A stretch of 64,000 nucleotides of DNA, from positions 1-64,000 of the forward strand of contig NZ_JACIDU010000018.1 in the NCBI RefSeq assembly GCF_014196535.1. The letters run 5' to 3'. The notes beneath the pieces were generated by a model that did no database searches, had not been told where the DNA came from, and saw nothing but the letters and a program-made list of their open reading frames with translations. Numbering within the stretch: position 1 is the stretch's first letter; the number at the start of each line of letters is the position of its first letter. This document shows, piece by piece, positions 42,906 through 51,299 of the stretch. This DNA is from Allorhizobium borbori (GTDB lineage: Bacteria; Pseudomonadota; Alphaproteobacteria; Rhizobiales; Rhizobiaceae). A program made the translations under genes and the position numbers.

Positions 42906-43883
42906 TCACGGCTGTTCGCGCCTCAGTGTCCGTGGCGATTGCCCGAAATGGTTCTTGAAACGGGTAGAGAAATTGGCGGCAAAGCCATATCCCACTTCCG
43001 CTGCGACCTGCGAAACGGACATATCCGTTTCAAGCAGCAGCCGGCGAGCCTTGTTCATGCGCAGACCATCGATGAACTGCACCGTCGATGTGCCATAAAG
43101 GCGCTTGAAGCCGTAGAACAGTTTCGTGCGGTTGATGCCGATCCGCCGGCTGAGAGTCCGGATATCCGGCGGGGCATGAAGTGATTCCTCAAGCAACATT
43201 CGCGCGCTTCTTATGGCGGCGATGTCCGTCGAGGTCAGGCGCTGTCGTTCCACTCGGCGCTTTTGCGCAACGCCATCGACCGTCGCGAGAATGATTTCCT
43301 GCGCCTTGGTCGTGATGAAGGCAGCGTCGAGGCGGGCCGCTGCTCGACGATTGAGAATGGCCTGTGTCGCGCCACGCAGATTTGCGGTGAAGTTCAGCGG
43401 GTGATGTACATAGTCTTCATCGGGCTGCGTCAGATGATCCTGTATCCGCACACCGAAGAAATCCTCGAGCCATGCCGGGCGACAGGCAATGGTCACGAAA
43501 CTCTGATGCCGCCCGCCCGGCACGCGCTCCTTCATGAGTTCGTCGGGCGAGGCCATCAGAACGCCGGCGGCATTTTCCGCGATTTCCGGCAGGCCGGAAT
43601 CGCCTAGCCACGTTTCGATGGAAACATCGAAGCCGAAATGGAAACGGAAAAGGCCGTCGTCGTAAACTTCGTATTGTCGGTCGCCCTGAAAAGAGCAATC
43701 TGCAACTAAAACACGAATATCGGGGGCGTCGACATAAAGAAGCCGCCCACTGCCCTCATCGCCGCTCAGTTGCTTGGCAGTGAACCTGAAAGCGCCGTTG
43801 TCGTCCTGTGCAAGGTTGCGGTCTTCCACAATGCCTGCGTCGACAAATTCTGAAAAACGCCCCCAGCGAAACGGCTTTGTCAC
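42906..43883 (-). CDS. AraC-family transcriptional regulator
   Basis: A 325-residue regulator. The C-terminal 100 residues contain the two AraC helix-turn-helix units (DIRTLSRRIGINRTKLFYGF and MSVSQVAAEVGYGFAANFST, ending with FKNHFGQSPRTLRREQ). The N-terminal part has no motif I can assign, but its length fits the PchR-like group that responds to siderophores or small ligands. It is followed by gene fragments and separated from the choline operon by about 670 bases, and is divergent from the autotransporter gene at 44110, so either could be its target. Confidence 0.85.
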   Translation of the reverse strand: MTKPFRWGRFSEFVDAGIVEDRNLAQDDNGAFRFTAKQLSGDEGSGRLLYVDAPDIRVLVADCSFQGDRQYEVYDDGLFRFHFGFDVSIETWLGDSGLPEIAENAAGVLMASPDELMKERVPGGRHQSFVTIACRPAWLEDFFGVRIQDHLTQPDEDYVHHPLNFTANLRGATQAILNRRAAARLDAAFITTKAQEIILATVDGVAQKRRVERQRLTSTDIAAIRSARMLLEESLHAPPDIRTLSRRIGINRTKLFYGFKRLYGTSTVQFIDGLRMNKARRLLLETDMSVSQVAAEVGYGFAANFSTRFKNHFGQSPRTLRREQP

Positions 43884-44021
43884 GTCTTCTCCTCTTGCTT
43901 CCCCCGTCTAAGTAACTGGCATCGTTGCATACTGCGTGCAAGAGCCTCCGCCGCACCAGCGGTTATAATGTTGAACGCAAATGTTTTGCTGCGCCCAGAA
44001 AAAGACGGTGAGGAAACTTGA

Positions 44022-44153
44022 ATGTCATCTACCATCAAAGCGCGTCCTCAGGCGGGATTCGCGTTCGGGTCGTGTGCGTTGGTGAAAGTGGATTTGCCGG
44101 GGGGCGGAAATGAAGTGTGCCGGGTTGAGCAAGCGTCGGGGCGGGGATCATGA
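44022..44153 (+). CDS. Possible 43-residue leader peptide before the autotransporter
   Basis: ATG at 44022 has AGGAAA at 44011-44016 and opens a 43-codon frame ending at a TGA (44151-44153), overlapping the start of the autotransporter gene in another frame. It may be a translated leader that sets translation of the downstream gene. It resembles no protein I know, and it may be chance. Confidence 0.25.
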   Translation: MSSTIKARPQAGFAFGSCALVKVDLPGGGNEVCRVEQASGRGS

Positions 44154-47100
44154 AAAAAGGCGGCTTGGCAGCGGCGTAAGGGTCAGGTGGAACGAGGCCG
44201 TTCTGTGCTCCACGAGCATGCTGGCGCTTATCCTTGGTGGCGCGTTGGCGCAACCGGCCTTTGCCGATTCCGTTTTCTGGAATGGCGCCGCCGGTGGAAA
44301 CTGGTTCAGTGACGCCAACTGGGTGTGGGACGGCCACACGCCAACCGCTGGCGACAATGCCTATATCAACTCGAATGGACCGTTGCTGGCGTCCGGCACC
44401 CATGGCTATGCTGGCGGTCTCTTCATCGGCACGAACCTGACAGGCACGCTTGGCATAGATGGGCAGTTGACCACCACAACTGCCACCCTTGGCAACAGCG
44501 CCGGCGCAAGCGGCTCCGTTTCGGTTTCGGGCATATGGAGCCTGGGCGGTGCGCTTTATGTCGGCAATGAAGGCGATGGCGCCGTTACCGTCACAGGTGG
44601 CGATGTTTCTGCAGGAACGACCTATCTTGGCGCTGGCTTGGGTGGCTCGGGCACGTTGACGGTGGAGAGCAACGGTTCGTTTGGCACCGGCGGCCTTTAT
44701 ATTGGATACGCGGGCACGGGTGGCGCGCCCGGTGCTGTGGGTGGCGATGGAATACTGACGGTCACGTCTGGAGACGTTTCCACGGACGTTGCGGTGATCG
44801 CGGACGGTGTCGGCAGCACGGGAACGGCGACCATCTCGGGTAGTTCGAGCTCCATGACCAATGCGGGAGCTTTTGTCGTCGGTGGCGGCGGCGTGGGCAG
44901 TCTTGTCGTCGAAAATGGTGCGACGGTCGACAATTCCGTTTCGACGACCATCGGCAATCTCGCCTCCAGCGCAGGCAGCAGCATTGTCGTTCGTGGCGCG
45001 GGTTCGACCCTTCAGGATACGGGCGCGCTCATCGTCGGCAATAGCGGCGCTGCGACACTCAGGATTGAGAACCAGGCAATGGCCACCAGCAACGGCAGCA
45101 TCATTGGTCGCCACTCGACAAGTTCCGCAACGGTGACGGGAACCGGGTCTGAGTGGTCGACGGGTGATTTGCGTATCGGTGGCGACAGTAACGATGCCGG
45201 TGGGACTTCCGGCGATGGCACATTGAATGTGACGGCCGGAGGTGCGGTCACGAGCACATCGGCACGTCTTGGCGATGTGGCCGGCATGGAAGGCGAGGCG
45301 ATCGTGGACGGCGCGTCGTCCCGCTGGGAGGTGACAAGCGGCTCCCTCGAAATCGGCCGTTCCGGCTCCGGCTCCGTTACGATCCGAAATGGCGCGACCC
45401 TTGAGACCATTCATGCCCTCCTGGGCTCGAACGCCGGTGCAGAGGGTACGGCAACCATTACCGGCACCGGCAGTTCCTGGGCCGCGTCGGGCAATATTTA
45501 CGTCGGCAATGTCGGCAATGGCGATTTGTCGGTGCTTAACGGTGCAACCGTCACAAGCGCTGCCGGTTATATCGGGACGGACGCGGCTTCGAACTCGTCC
45601 GTGACCATCAATGGCGCGAGCTCGGAATGGAGCATGACCGAGCCCTTCATTGCCGGATATATGGGCGATGCGACTGTTACTCTTGGTGCCGGCGGACGGA
45701 TCAGCGCGCTTCAGGGGACACTGGGGGATATGGCCGGCTCTTCGGGCACGATGACGGTTACCGGTGCCGGTTCGAACTGGAATGCCTTTGTCGATAACAG
45801 CATTGCCTATTCCGGTTACATGAATGTCGGCCGCTTCGGCGACGGTGACCTTACGGTTTCTTCGGGCGGCAGCGTGACCGGCTATCGTCTCTATATCGGC
45901 AATGAAACCGGCTCCAACGGCACGGTTCTTTTGACGGGCACGGGGTCCGAGATCGAGATGGCGAGCCGTCTTTATATCGGGGCCTACGGCAACGGGTCCC
46001 TGACGGTGCAGGACGGTGCACGCCTTGCGGCTTCGGACATAAGGATCGCCTATGATGCGGGCGTTACGGGTTCGCTGAACATCGGTGCCGCATCGGGCCA
46101 GACGGCGGCAGCGGCCGGCACGCTTGATGCCGGCGGTATTGCTTTTGGTGCCGGTGACGGCAAGCTGGTTTTGAACCACACCGGCACGGCATACGCGCTT
46201 TCCGCGGATATCAGCGGCGATGGCCGGGTTCGCGTAGAGAATGGTACGACGACCCTTTCAGGAACCAATACCTACACGGGCGGTACGTTGATTTCGGGCG
46301 GTACGCTGATCGGTAACTCCGGAGGCAGTTTCGGCACAGGCGCCATCGTTAACAATGCGGCGTTGGTCGTGAATGGCGGCGGCACGCTGTCGAACGGTAT
46401 TTCCGGCAGCGGTTCGTTCGAAAAAGCCGGTAGCGGCACGCTCACCCTTTCGGGGGCCAATACTTATGCCGGTGGCACGACGATTTCGGGCGGTACGCTT
46501 GTCGCGACGACGACCAGTCTTGCGGGTGACGTAGCCAATTATGGCACCCTTGTCTTCGACCAGAATACGGACGGCACTTTTGCCGGTGACATTTCCGGAA
46601 CCGGTAATCTGGTGAAGGACGGCACGGGGATCGTCTCGTTGACAGGGACACTGACCTATCGCGGCACGACGACGGTTCGCGCGGGCAAGCTGATCGGCAA
46701 TACCTCGACGCTCGGCGGTTCGGTCGTCAATGAAGGCCGTTTGGAGTTCGATCAGGCCTTCAACGGAACCTATAGCAGTGTCATTTCCGGTTCAGGGAGC
46801 GTTTTGAAGACGGGTGCCGGTGTTCTGACCATGACGGGCGCCAACAGCTATACGGGCGGAACGACGATTGCCGCGGGCACTCTGGCCGGCAATGCCGACA
46901 GTTTTGGAACGGGCGCTATCGTCAACAACGGTTCGCTGGTCATCAACGGGGCGGGTACCTTTGCGAATGCCGTTTCGGGAGCAGGTTCTCTCGAGAAGAT
47001 AGGCGCCGGCAAGCTGACCGCCACGGGAAACAGCTCCTATACCGGTTCAACGCAGGTCTCCGGGGGCACCCTCTCCGTCAACGGCAATCTGGCCAGTATC

Positions 47101-48648
47101 GTTACCGTGGGGAACGGGGCTTTCCTTGGCGGCAACGGCGCGATTGGTGGTTTGTCACTGTTATCGGGTGGAACGCTGGCGCCGGGCAACTCCATCGGCA
47201 CCCTTACGGTCAATGGGAATGCCAACCTTGCCAGCGGTTCGACCTATGCGGTCGAAGTGGATGGCAACGGCAATGCCGACCGGCTGGCAGCCACGGGTAC
47301 CGTCACGATCGGCAACAATGCCAATCTTCTCGTCACGCCGGAAAATGGCACGGATACCGGGGCGACCTATGCGCTCAACACCCAATATACCATCATTACC
47401 GCAGATGGCGGCGTGACGGGGACGTTTGACAACGTAACGGAAAACTTCGCGTATCTGACAGCGGCGGTCGAGAAAAGCGTCGATCAGAAATCGATGTTCC
47501 TGACGTTGAACCGAACGACGACCGATCCGGGTGCTTTCGCCGCGGCGGTTTCCACGCGAAACGCGAAATCTGCCGCCAATGCGGTCGAAGCGCTCGGTTC
47601 GGGTAATACGCTGTATGACAAGGCGCTATACCTGAGAGCGGATGAAACCCAGACGGCTTTCGCCCAGCTCTCAGGCGAGCTGCATGCGTCTGTCGGGGCA
47701 GCCCTGACGGAACGCAGCCGCTTCAGTCGCGATGCGATCCTCAACCGTCTGCGCGATGCCTTCGCGCCGGAAACGCCGGCCGGCTCTGGCAATGCAGGCC
47801 TTGGGGCAAACCCGTCGTCGCTTGACGGTGTTACGGTCTGGTCGCATGGGTTCGGTTCGTGGAGCGACTATGGGTCCGACGGCAATGGCGCGGCCGTTGA
47901 TGTCAATGGAGGCGGCCTCCTCATGGGTGCCGATACGCGCGTCGGCGACAATTGGCGTTTCGGTCTGGCCGGCGGTTACGGCCAGGATCGGGTTTCGGAG
48001 AATGCGCTCGATGCCTCTGCGGATGTGGGCAGCTACTACATCGCCGCCTATGGCGGCACGACGGCGGGCCCGGCTTCTTTGCGCTTTGGTGCCGTTCATG
48101 CGCTGCAGAATGTGGAAAGCCGACGCGCGATCTCCTTCTCTGGCTTCACGGATAGTCTCAAGGGCGATTATGACGCATCCACCAGCCAGATTTTCGCGGA
48201 AGGCTCCTGGCGTTTCGATTTCGACCAAACGCATGTCGAACCCTATGCCAATCTGGCCTACGTGAATACGCGTACCGATGGCTTTGCGGAAACCGGCGGT
48301 GCCGCGGCGCTTTCGTCTTCCTCGCGCCATTACGAGCAGGTCTATTCCACGGTCGGGCTTCGCGTCGGACATGACTTTATGCTGGAAGACATGACCGGCA
48401 AGGTGACGGCGGGGATCGGCTGGCGTCATGCTTTCGGCGATATGACGCCGGACACGGACCTGTCATTCGCAAGCGGTGGCGGCTTTACCGTGGCCAGCAC
48501 CGGTCCGGCACGCGACGCAGCGTTGCTCGATCTCTCCTTCGGTTTCGATTTGACAGAAAAGGCGTCTCTGTCGCTTGGCTATAATGCTGTGCTCGGCGAA
48601 CGCATCGCGGATCAGGGGGCTACGGCCAGGCTCGGGATCAGGTTCTGA
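44110..48648 (+). CDS. Large autotransporter adhesin (type Va secretion)
   Basis: A 1512-residue type V secreted protein. A long presequence ends in the signal peptide CSTSMLALILGGALAQPAFA (about residue 52). The passenger has two repeat classes: about ten T5SS/PEP-CTERM-type repeats of roughly 50 residues (core TxTGTGSxW then YVGNxGxGxLxVxNGATV) over residues about 95-690, then five autotransporter beta-strand repeats (LTLSGANTYAGGTTISGGTL) over about 710-1000. Residues about 1240-1512 form the outer-membrane barrel (VWSHGFGSWSDYG to ARLGIRF, ending in Phe). The start ATG 44110 has only a GGGGCGG ribosome site. No cleavage residues or catalytic triad were seen, so adhesion or surface coating is the likely role. 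Confidence 0.88.
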   Translation: MKCAGLSKRRGGDHEKRRLGSGVRVRWNEAVLCSTSMLALILGGALAQPAFADSVFWNGAAGGNWFSDANWVWDGHTPTAGDNAYINSNGPLLASGTHGYAGGLFIGTNLTGTLGIDGQLTTTTATLGNSAGASGSVSVSGIWSLGGALYVGNEGDGAVTVTGGDVSAGTTYLGAGLGGSGTLTVESNGSFGTGGLYIGYAGTGGAPGAVGGDGILTVTSGDVSTDVAVIADGVGSTGTATISGSSSSMTNAGAFVVGGGGVGSLVVENGATVDNSVSTTIGNLASSAGSSIVVRGAGSTLQDTGALIVGNSGAATLRIENQAMATSNGSIIGRHSTSSATVTGTGSEWSTGDLRIGGDSNDAGGTSGDGTLNVTAGGAVTSTSARLGDVAGMEGEAIVDGASSRWEVTSGSLEIGRSGSGSVTIRNGATLETIHALLGSNAGAEGTATITGTGSSWAASGNIYVGNVGNGDLSVLNGATVTSAAGYIGTDAASNSSVTINGASSEWSMTEPFIAGYMGDATVTLGAGGRISALQGTLGDMAGSSGTMTVTGAGSNWNAFVDNSIAYSGYMNVGRFGDGDLTVSSGGSVTGYRLYIGNETGSNGTVLLTGTGSEIEMASRLYIGAYGNGSLTVQDGARLAASDIRIAYDAGVTGSLNIGAASGQTAAAAGTLDAGGIAFGAGDGKLVLNHTGTAYALSADISGDGRVRVENGTTTLSGTNTYTGGTLISGGTLIGNSGGSFGTGAIVNNAALVVNGGGTLSNGISGSGSFEKAGSGTLTLSGANTYAGGTTISGGTLVATTTSLAGDVANYGTLVFDQNTDGTFAGDISGTGNLVKDGTGIVSLTGTLTYRGTTTVRAGKLIGNTSTLGGSVVNEGRLEFDQAFNGTYSSVISGSGSVLKTGAGVLTMTGANSYTGGTTIAAGTLAGNADSFGTGAIVNNGSLVINGAGTFANAVSGAGSLEKIGAGKLTATGNSSYTGSTQVSGGTLSVNGNLASIVTVGNGAFLGGNGAIGGLSLLSGGTLAPGNSIGTLTVNGNANLASGSTYAVEVDGNGNADRLAATGTVTIGNNANLLVTPENGTDTGATYALNTQYTIITADGGVTGTFDNVTENFAYLTAAVEKSVDQKSMFLTLNRTTTDPGAFAAAVSTRNAKSAANAVEALGSGNTLYDKALYLRADETQTAFAQLSGELHASVGAALTERSRFSRDAILNRLRDAFAPETPAGSGNAGLGANPSSLDGVTVWSHGFGSWSDYGSDGNGAAVDVNGGGLLMGADTRVGDNWRFGLAGGYGQDRVSENALDASADVGSYYIAAYGGTTAGPASLRFGAVHALQNVESRRAISFSGFTDSLKGDYDASTSQIFAEGSWRFDFDQTHVEPYANLAYVNTRTDGFAETGGAAALSSSSRHYEQVYSTVGLRVGHDFMLEDMTGKVTAGIGWRHAFGDMTPDTDLSFASGGGFTVASTGPARDAALLDLSFGFDLTEKASLSLGYNAVLGERIADQGATARLGIRF
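44392..46180 (+). repeat. Coding repeats of the T5SS/PEP-CTERM type in the autotransporter passenger
   Basis: About ten degenerate units of roughly 150 bases, each encoding a GTGS.W core, a (L/Y).IG..G.G segment and an NGA.V/GG.V turn. They predict a long right-handed beta-helix stalk. The units differ strongly at DNA level, so expansion is not recent. Confidence 0.7.
46247..47090 (+). repeat. Autotransporter beta-strand (PATR-like) coding repeats
   Basis: Five units encode variants of (T/S)LSG.N.Y.GGT.I..GTL: near 46253, 46440, 46635, 46826 and 47018. They lie between the first repeat block and the linker to the barrel, the usual place for these repeats. Confidence 0.7.
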
Positions 48649-48675
48649 TGCGATCGGCCGGACCGTTTTGCCGTT

Positions 48676-50070
48676 CTAGCCGCGCCAGCCGCGCGCGCGG
48701 GCCACGGCATCCTTGAAGCGCTTGTGGTCCTCGTCGGAAATACCGCCGTCTGATGAAAAGACGTGCGCGGCTTTTCGGGCTGCTGAGGCATCGATCCCGC
48801 ACAGTTCGGCAAGTCCGACAGCGGTCAACTCGTGCATGGCGGGCACGGCCACGTCATGTCCGCTGGCGCCGGCCAGCATGCGGGCGAAGTAACGGCTTTT
48901 GGAAAGCCCGCCGTCGATTGATATGGTGGACGATAGCGGCATTGTTTTCGCTGCGGAAGCGATCAATCCGGCGGTCAGCATTGCGATGCCTTCCAGTATG
49001 GCGCGCACCAGATCGCGGCGGTCTGTCGCGTGATCCATGCCGATGAAAAGAGGCGCGGCCCGGCGGTCCCAGTAGGGGGCGGCCAGTCCGGAAAGCGCAG
49101 GCACGAAAGCCAGGCCACGGCTGATTCCGGTCGGCCCCTCGAATATGTCGAGTTCCTCGACATCCGTGTAAAGGCCGATACGATGGGCCCATTCGAGCGC
49201 GGAACCGGCGTCGTAAATACCGCCCTCGATAGCGAACACGGGCGCTGAGCCGCTGAGATTCCAGCCGATTGTTGGCAGGAGATCGCCATCCGCAGGTCGC
49301 GTGGTACCTGCCACGGCCAGCAGGAAGGCGCCGGTGCCGAAGGTGATCTTGCTGTCGCCGGGTTTGCGGCACCCATGCCCGAAAAGGGCGGCCTGCTGAT
49401 CGACGATGGAAACCGCAACGGGCACGCCTTCGATCGTTCCGAACCCTTCATTGGCGGAAACGATGCTTGGCAGACATCTCTTTGGAACGCCGTGCAGATC
49501 GCACAGTTCATCGCTCCACTCACCCGTTTTGAGGTCGAGCAGCCCGGTGCGGGAGGCGGTCGCCAGATCGGTTGCGAATGTGCCGCACAGCCGGTCGAGG
49601 AAGAAGGCATCGGTTGTGCCGAGGCGCAAACGCCCGGCCTTGAACGCCGATGCCGCCGCCGGCAGGTTGCGCAGAATCCATGCCATCTTGCTTGCGGAGA
49701 AATAGGGGTCGAGCGGGACGCCACCGATGTGTCGGGACAGGGTGTCGGCCTCAGGGCCGAGGGCCGTCAGCACGTCAGCGGTGCGTGCATCCTGCCAGAC
49801 GATGACCGGCGAAAGTGCTTCCCCGGTCAGGGCATCCCAGGCCAGACAGCTCTCACCCTGATTGGCGATAGCGATAACGTCCACCGGACCTGCGGCCGCA
49901 AGCACGGCCCGGACATTGGCAAGAAGCTCTTCCGGGTCATGCTCGACCCATCCGGCCTTCGGGTGATGCTGGCCATGCCGCCGGCTGGCGGCCAGATGCC
50001 AGGCTCCGCCATCCGAAATGACAATGCAGCGCGTCGATGTCGTGCCCTGATCGATCGCCGCGATCTGCAT
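48676..50070 (-). CDS. FGGY-family carbohydrate kinase, glycerol kinase-like with altered substrate site
   Basis: A 464-residue kinase aligned throughout with GlpK: DQGTTSTR at the N terminus, HPKAGWVEHDPEEL, SPVIVWQDARTADVL, DPYFSASKMAWIL, IVDQQAALFGHG, ITFGTGAFLL. Of the GlpK residues that hold glycerol, Glu73, Trp92, Tyr123 and Asp224 are kept, but the arginine (Arg83 in E. coli, in NQRETT) is Gly72 (NQGESC). The substrate is therefore probably not glycerol but a larger or differently substituted polyol. It is the last gene of a minus-strand operon and overlaps the previous stop by one base. Confidence 0.82.
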   Translation of the reverse strand: MQIAAIDQGTTSTRCIVISDGGAWHLAASRRHGQHHPKAGWVEHDPEELLANVRAVLAAAGPVDVIAIANQGESCLAWDALTGEALSPVIVWQDARTADVLTALGPEADTLSRHIGGVPLDPYFSASKMAWILRNLPAAASAFKAGRLRLGTTDAFFLDRLCGTFATDLATASRTGLLDLKTGEWSDELCDLHGVPKRCLPSIVSANEGFGTIEGVPVAVSIVDQQAALFGHGCRKPGDSKITFGTGAFLLAVAGTTRPADGDLLPTIGWNLSGSAPVFAIEGGIYDAGSALEWAHRIGLYTDVEELDIFEGPTGISRGLAFVPALSGLAAPYWDRRAAPLFIGMDHATDRRDLVRAILEGIAMLTAGLIASAAKTMPLSSTISIDGGLSKSRYFARMLAGASGHDVAVPAMHELTAVGLAELCGIDASAARKAAHVFSSDGGISDEDHKRFKDAVARARGWRG

Positions 50071-51299
50071 CAGCTTTCCTCCCTGAAACGGAAATGGACA
50101 TGATTGGCTTCCGTCACGCCCGCCGGCATCGGTACGAGCACGCGGCGCTCCGGTGTCCATAGTCCCGAACGTTCGAAAACCGTCCGGCCATCCACTTCGA
50201 GCATAAGGCAGCCGCGCGCGCGTCGCGTGAACCGCAACTGGAAGCTGGACAACGCATTATGGGGGCCGCCTCCCTTTCGCAACAGGTTTGGAACGACGAG
50301 TTTGACGGGATCGTCATGAAGGACGGCTATCGGGGCAGTCTCTACGGGCTGTTGAAGCAGGTCCCGTGCAATGGCGGTGCCGACGGCGCGCCCTTCGCGA
50401 AATGCCCATCCACCTGTTTCAATCGGTCGGAGGACGTTTCCGGCCGCAAAATAGAGGGGGTTTGCACAGCGCCCGTCCTGATCGACCGCAGGGCCTCCTG
50501 TGTCTGTATCGAGCGCCATGCCAGCGTTGCGTACCAGTGCCGCCTCCGGCGTGAACTGGCCGGTGAGGAGAAGCCCGTCGCATTCCAGGACCATTTCATT
50601 GCCGTCCTCCTGCACGATCCGTATGGCTTCGACCCGCTGGCGGCCGATGATATCCACCACGCGTGCGCTGGGATAAAACGGAACACCTGCCAGCCGGGGG
50701 AGCCAGTTGAAGGGTGCGCGCGCCAGCGGGTGCGGGGTTGTCTCGACCATCGCGACGGGACGGGCGCCGTGGGTGAGGCAGGTCAGAAGCGCGGACTGGG
50801 ACACAAGTTCCGATCCAAGAATGACCGGGCGTCTGAAGGGCATGAGGCCATGGAAGGCCACATAGGATTGCAGGGTGCCCGTGGTGACGATCCCGAGCGG
50901 CCGGTCGCCCGGCAGAAGGCGAGCGGAGCGCGGGGCCTCGCGGGCACCCGTGGTTACAAGGATGCGGCGCGCCAAAAGGCTTTCCACACCTTGCGCGTTG
51001 GAAACGGTCAACCTGCCGTCAGTGCCGAGATCGACCACGGAGTGCCCGGGCCGCACATCTATTCCCGCTTGCAGCGCTGCGCTTTCCAGCTTTCGGCCAT
51101 AGGCGCCGCCGATATAGATGCGTCCGAATTCCAGCATGCCGAAAGGCGAGTGGCCGCAATGGCGTGTCGCGCCGCCAAGGGTCTGCTCGCGATCCAGCAG
51201 GATAACCCGTTCCACGCCCTGCCGGCGCATGGCGATGGCTGCCGCGACACCGGCGGGCCCACCGCCTATTACAATTGCGTCCGCATCCGGCCTCGTCAT
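50070..51299 (-). CDS. FAD-dependent oxidoreductase (GlpA-associated, HcnB/opine-oxidase-like)
   Basis: A 409-residue pyridine-nucleotide-disulfide-type flavoprotein: FAD site VIGGGPAGVAAAIAMRRQG, the group motif GGATRHCGHSPFG (family form GGxxxxCxHxxFG), second dinucleotide site around VILGSELVSQSALLTC, and an ATG-like AAGNVLRPIETGGWAFREG near residue 300. In other bacteria such proteins are encoded beside GlpA-like dehydrogenases and pass electrons onward; subunits of opine oxidases and hydrogen cyanide synthase are related. The C-terminal 75 residues are not familiar. It overlaps both neighbours (4 bases with the GlpA-like gene, 1 with the kinase). Confidence 0.78.
   Translation of the reverse strand: MTRPDADAIVIGGGPAGVAAAIAMRRQGVERVILLDREQTLGGATRHCGHSPFGMLEFGRIYIGGAYGRKLESAALQAGIDVRPGHSVVDLGTDGRLTVSNAQGVESLLARRILVTTGAREAPRSARLLPGDRPLGIVTTGTLQSYVAFHGLMPFRRPVILGSELVSQSALLTCLTHGARPVAMVETTPHPLARAPFNWLPRLAGVPFYPSARVVDIIGRQRVEAIRIVQEDGNEMVLECDGLLLTGQFTPEAALVRNAGMALDTDTGGPAVDQDGRCANPLYFAAGNVLRPIETGGWAFREGRAVGTAIARDLLQQPVETAPIAVLHDDPVKLVVPNLLRKGGGPHNALSSFQLRFTRRARGCLMLEVDGRTVFERSGLWTPERRVLVPMPAGVTEANHVHFRFREES

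Noticed and set aside
44035-46179. A 714-codon open frame antisense to the first autotransporter
   Set aside because: Low-complexity mirror of the Gly/Thr-rich repeats; no recognisable domain or ribosome site.
44392-47090. Regular repeats that could suggest a CRISPR array or satellite
   Set aside because: The period is about 150 bases, units are strongly degenerate, and the frame stays open and encodes beta-helix repeats.
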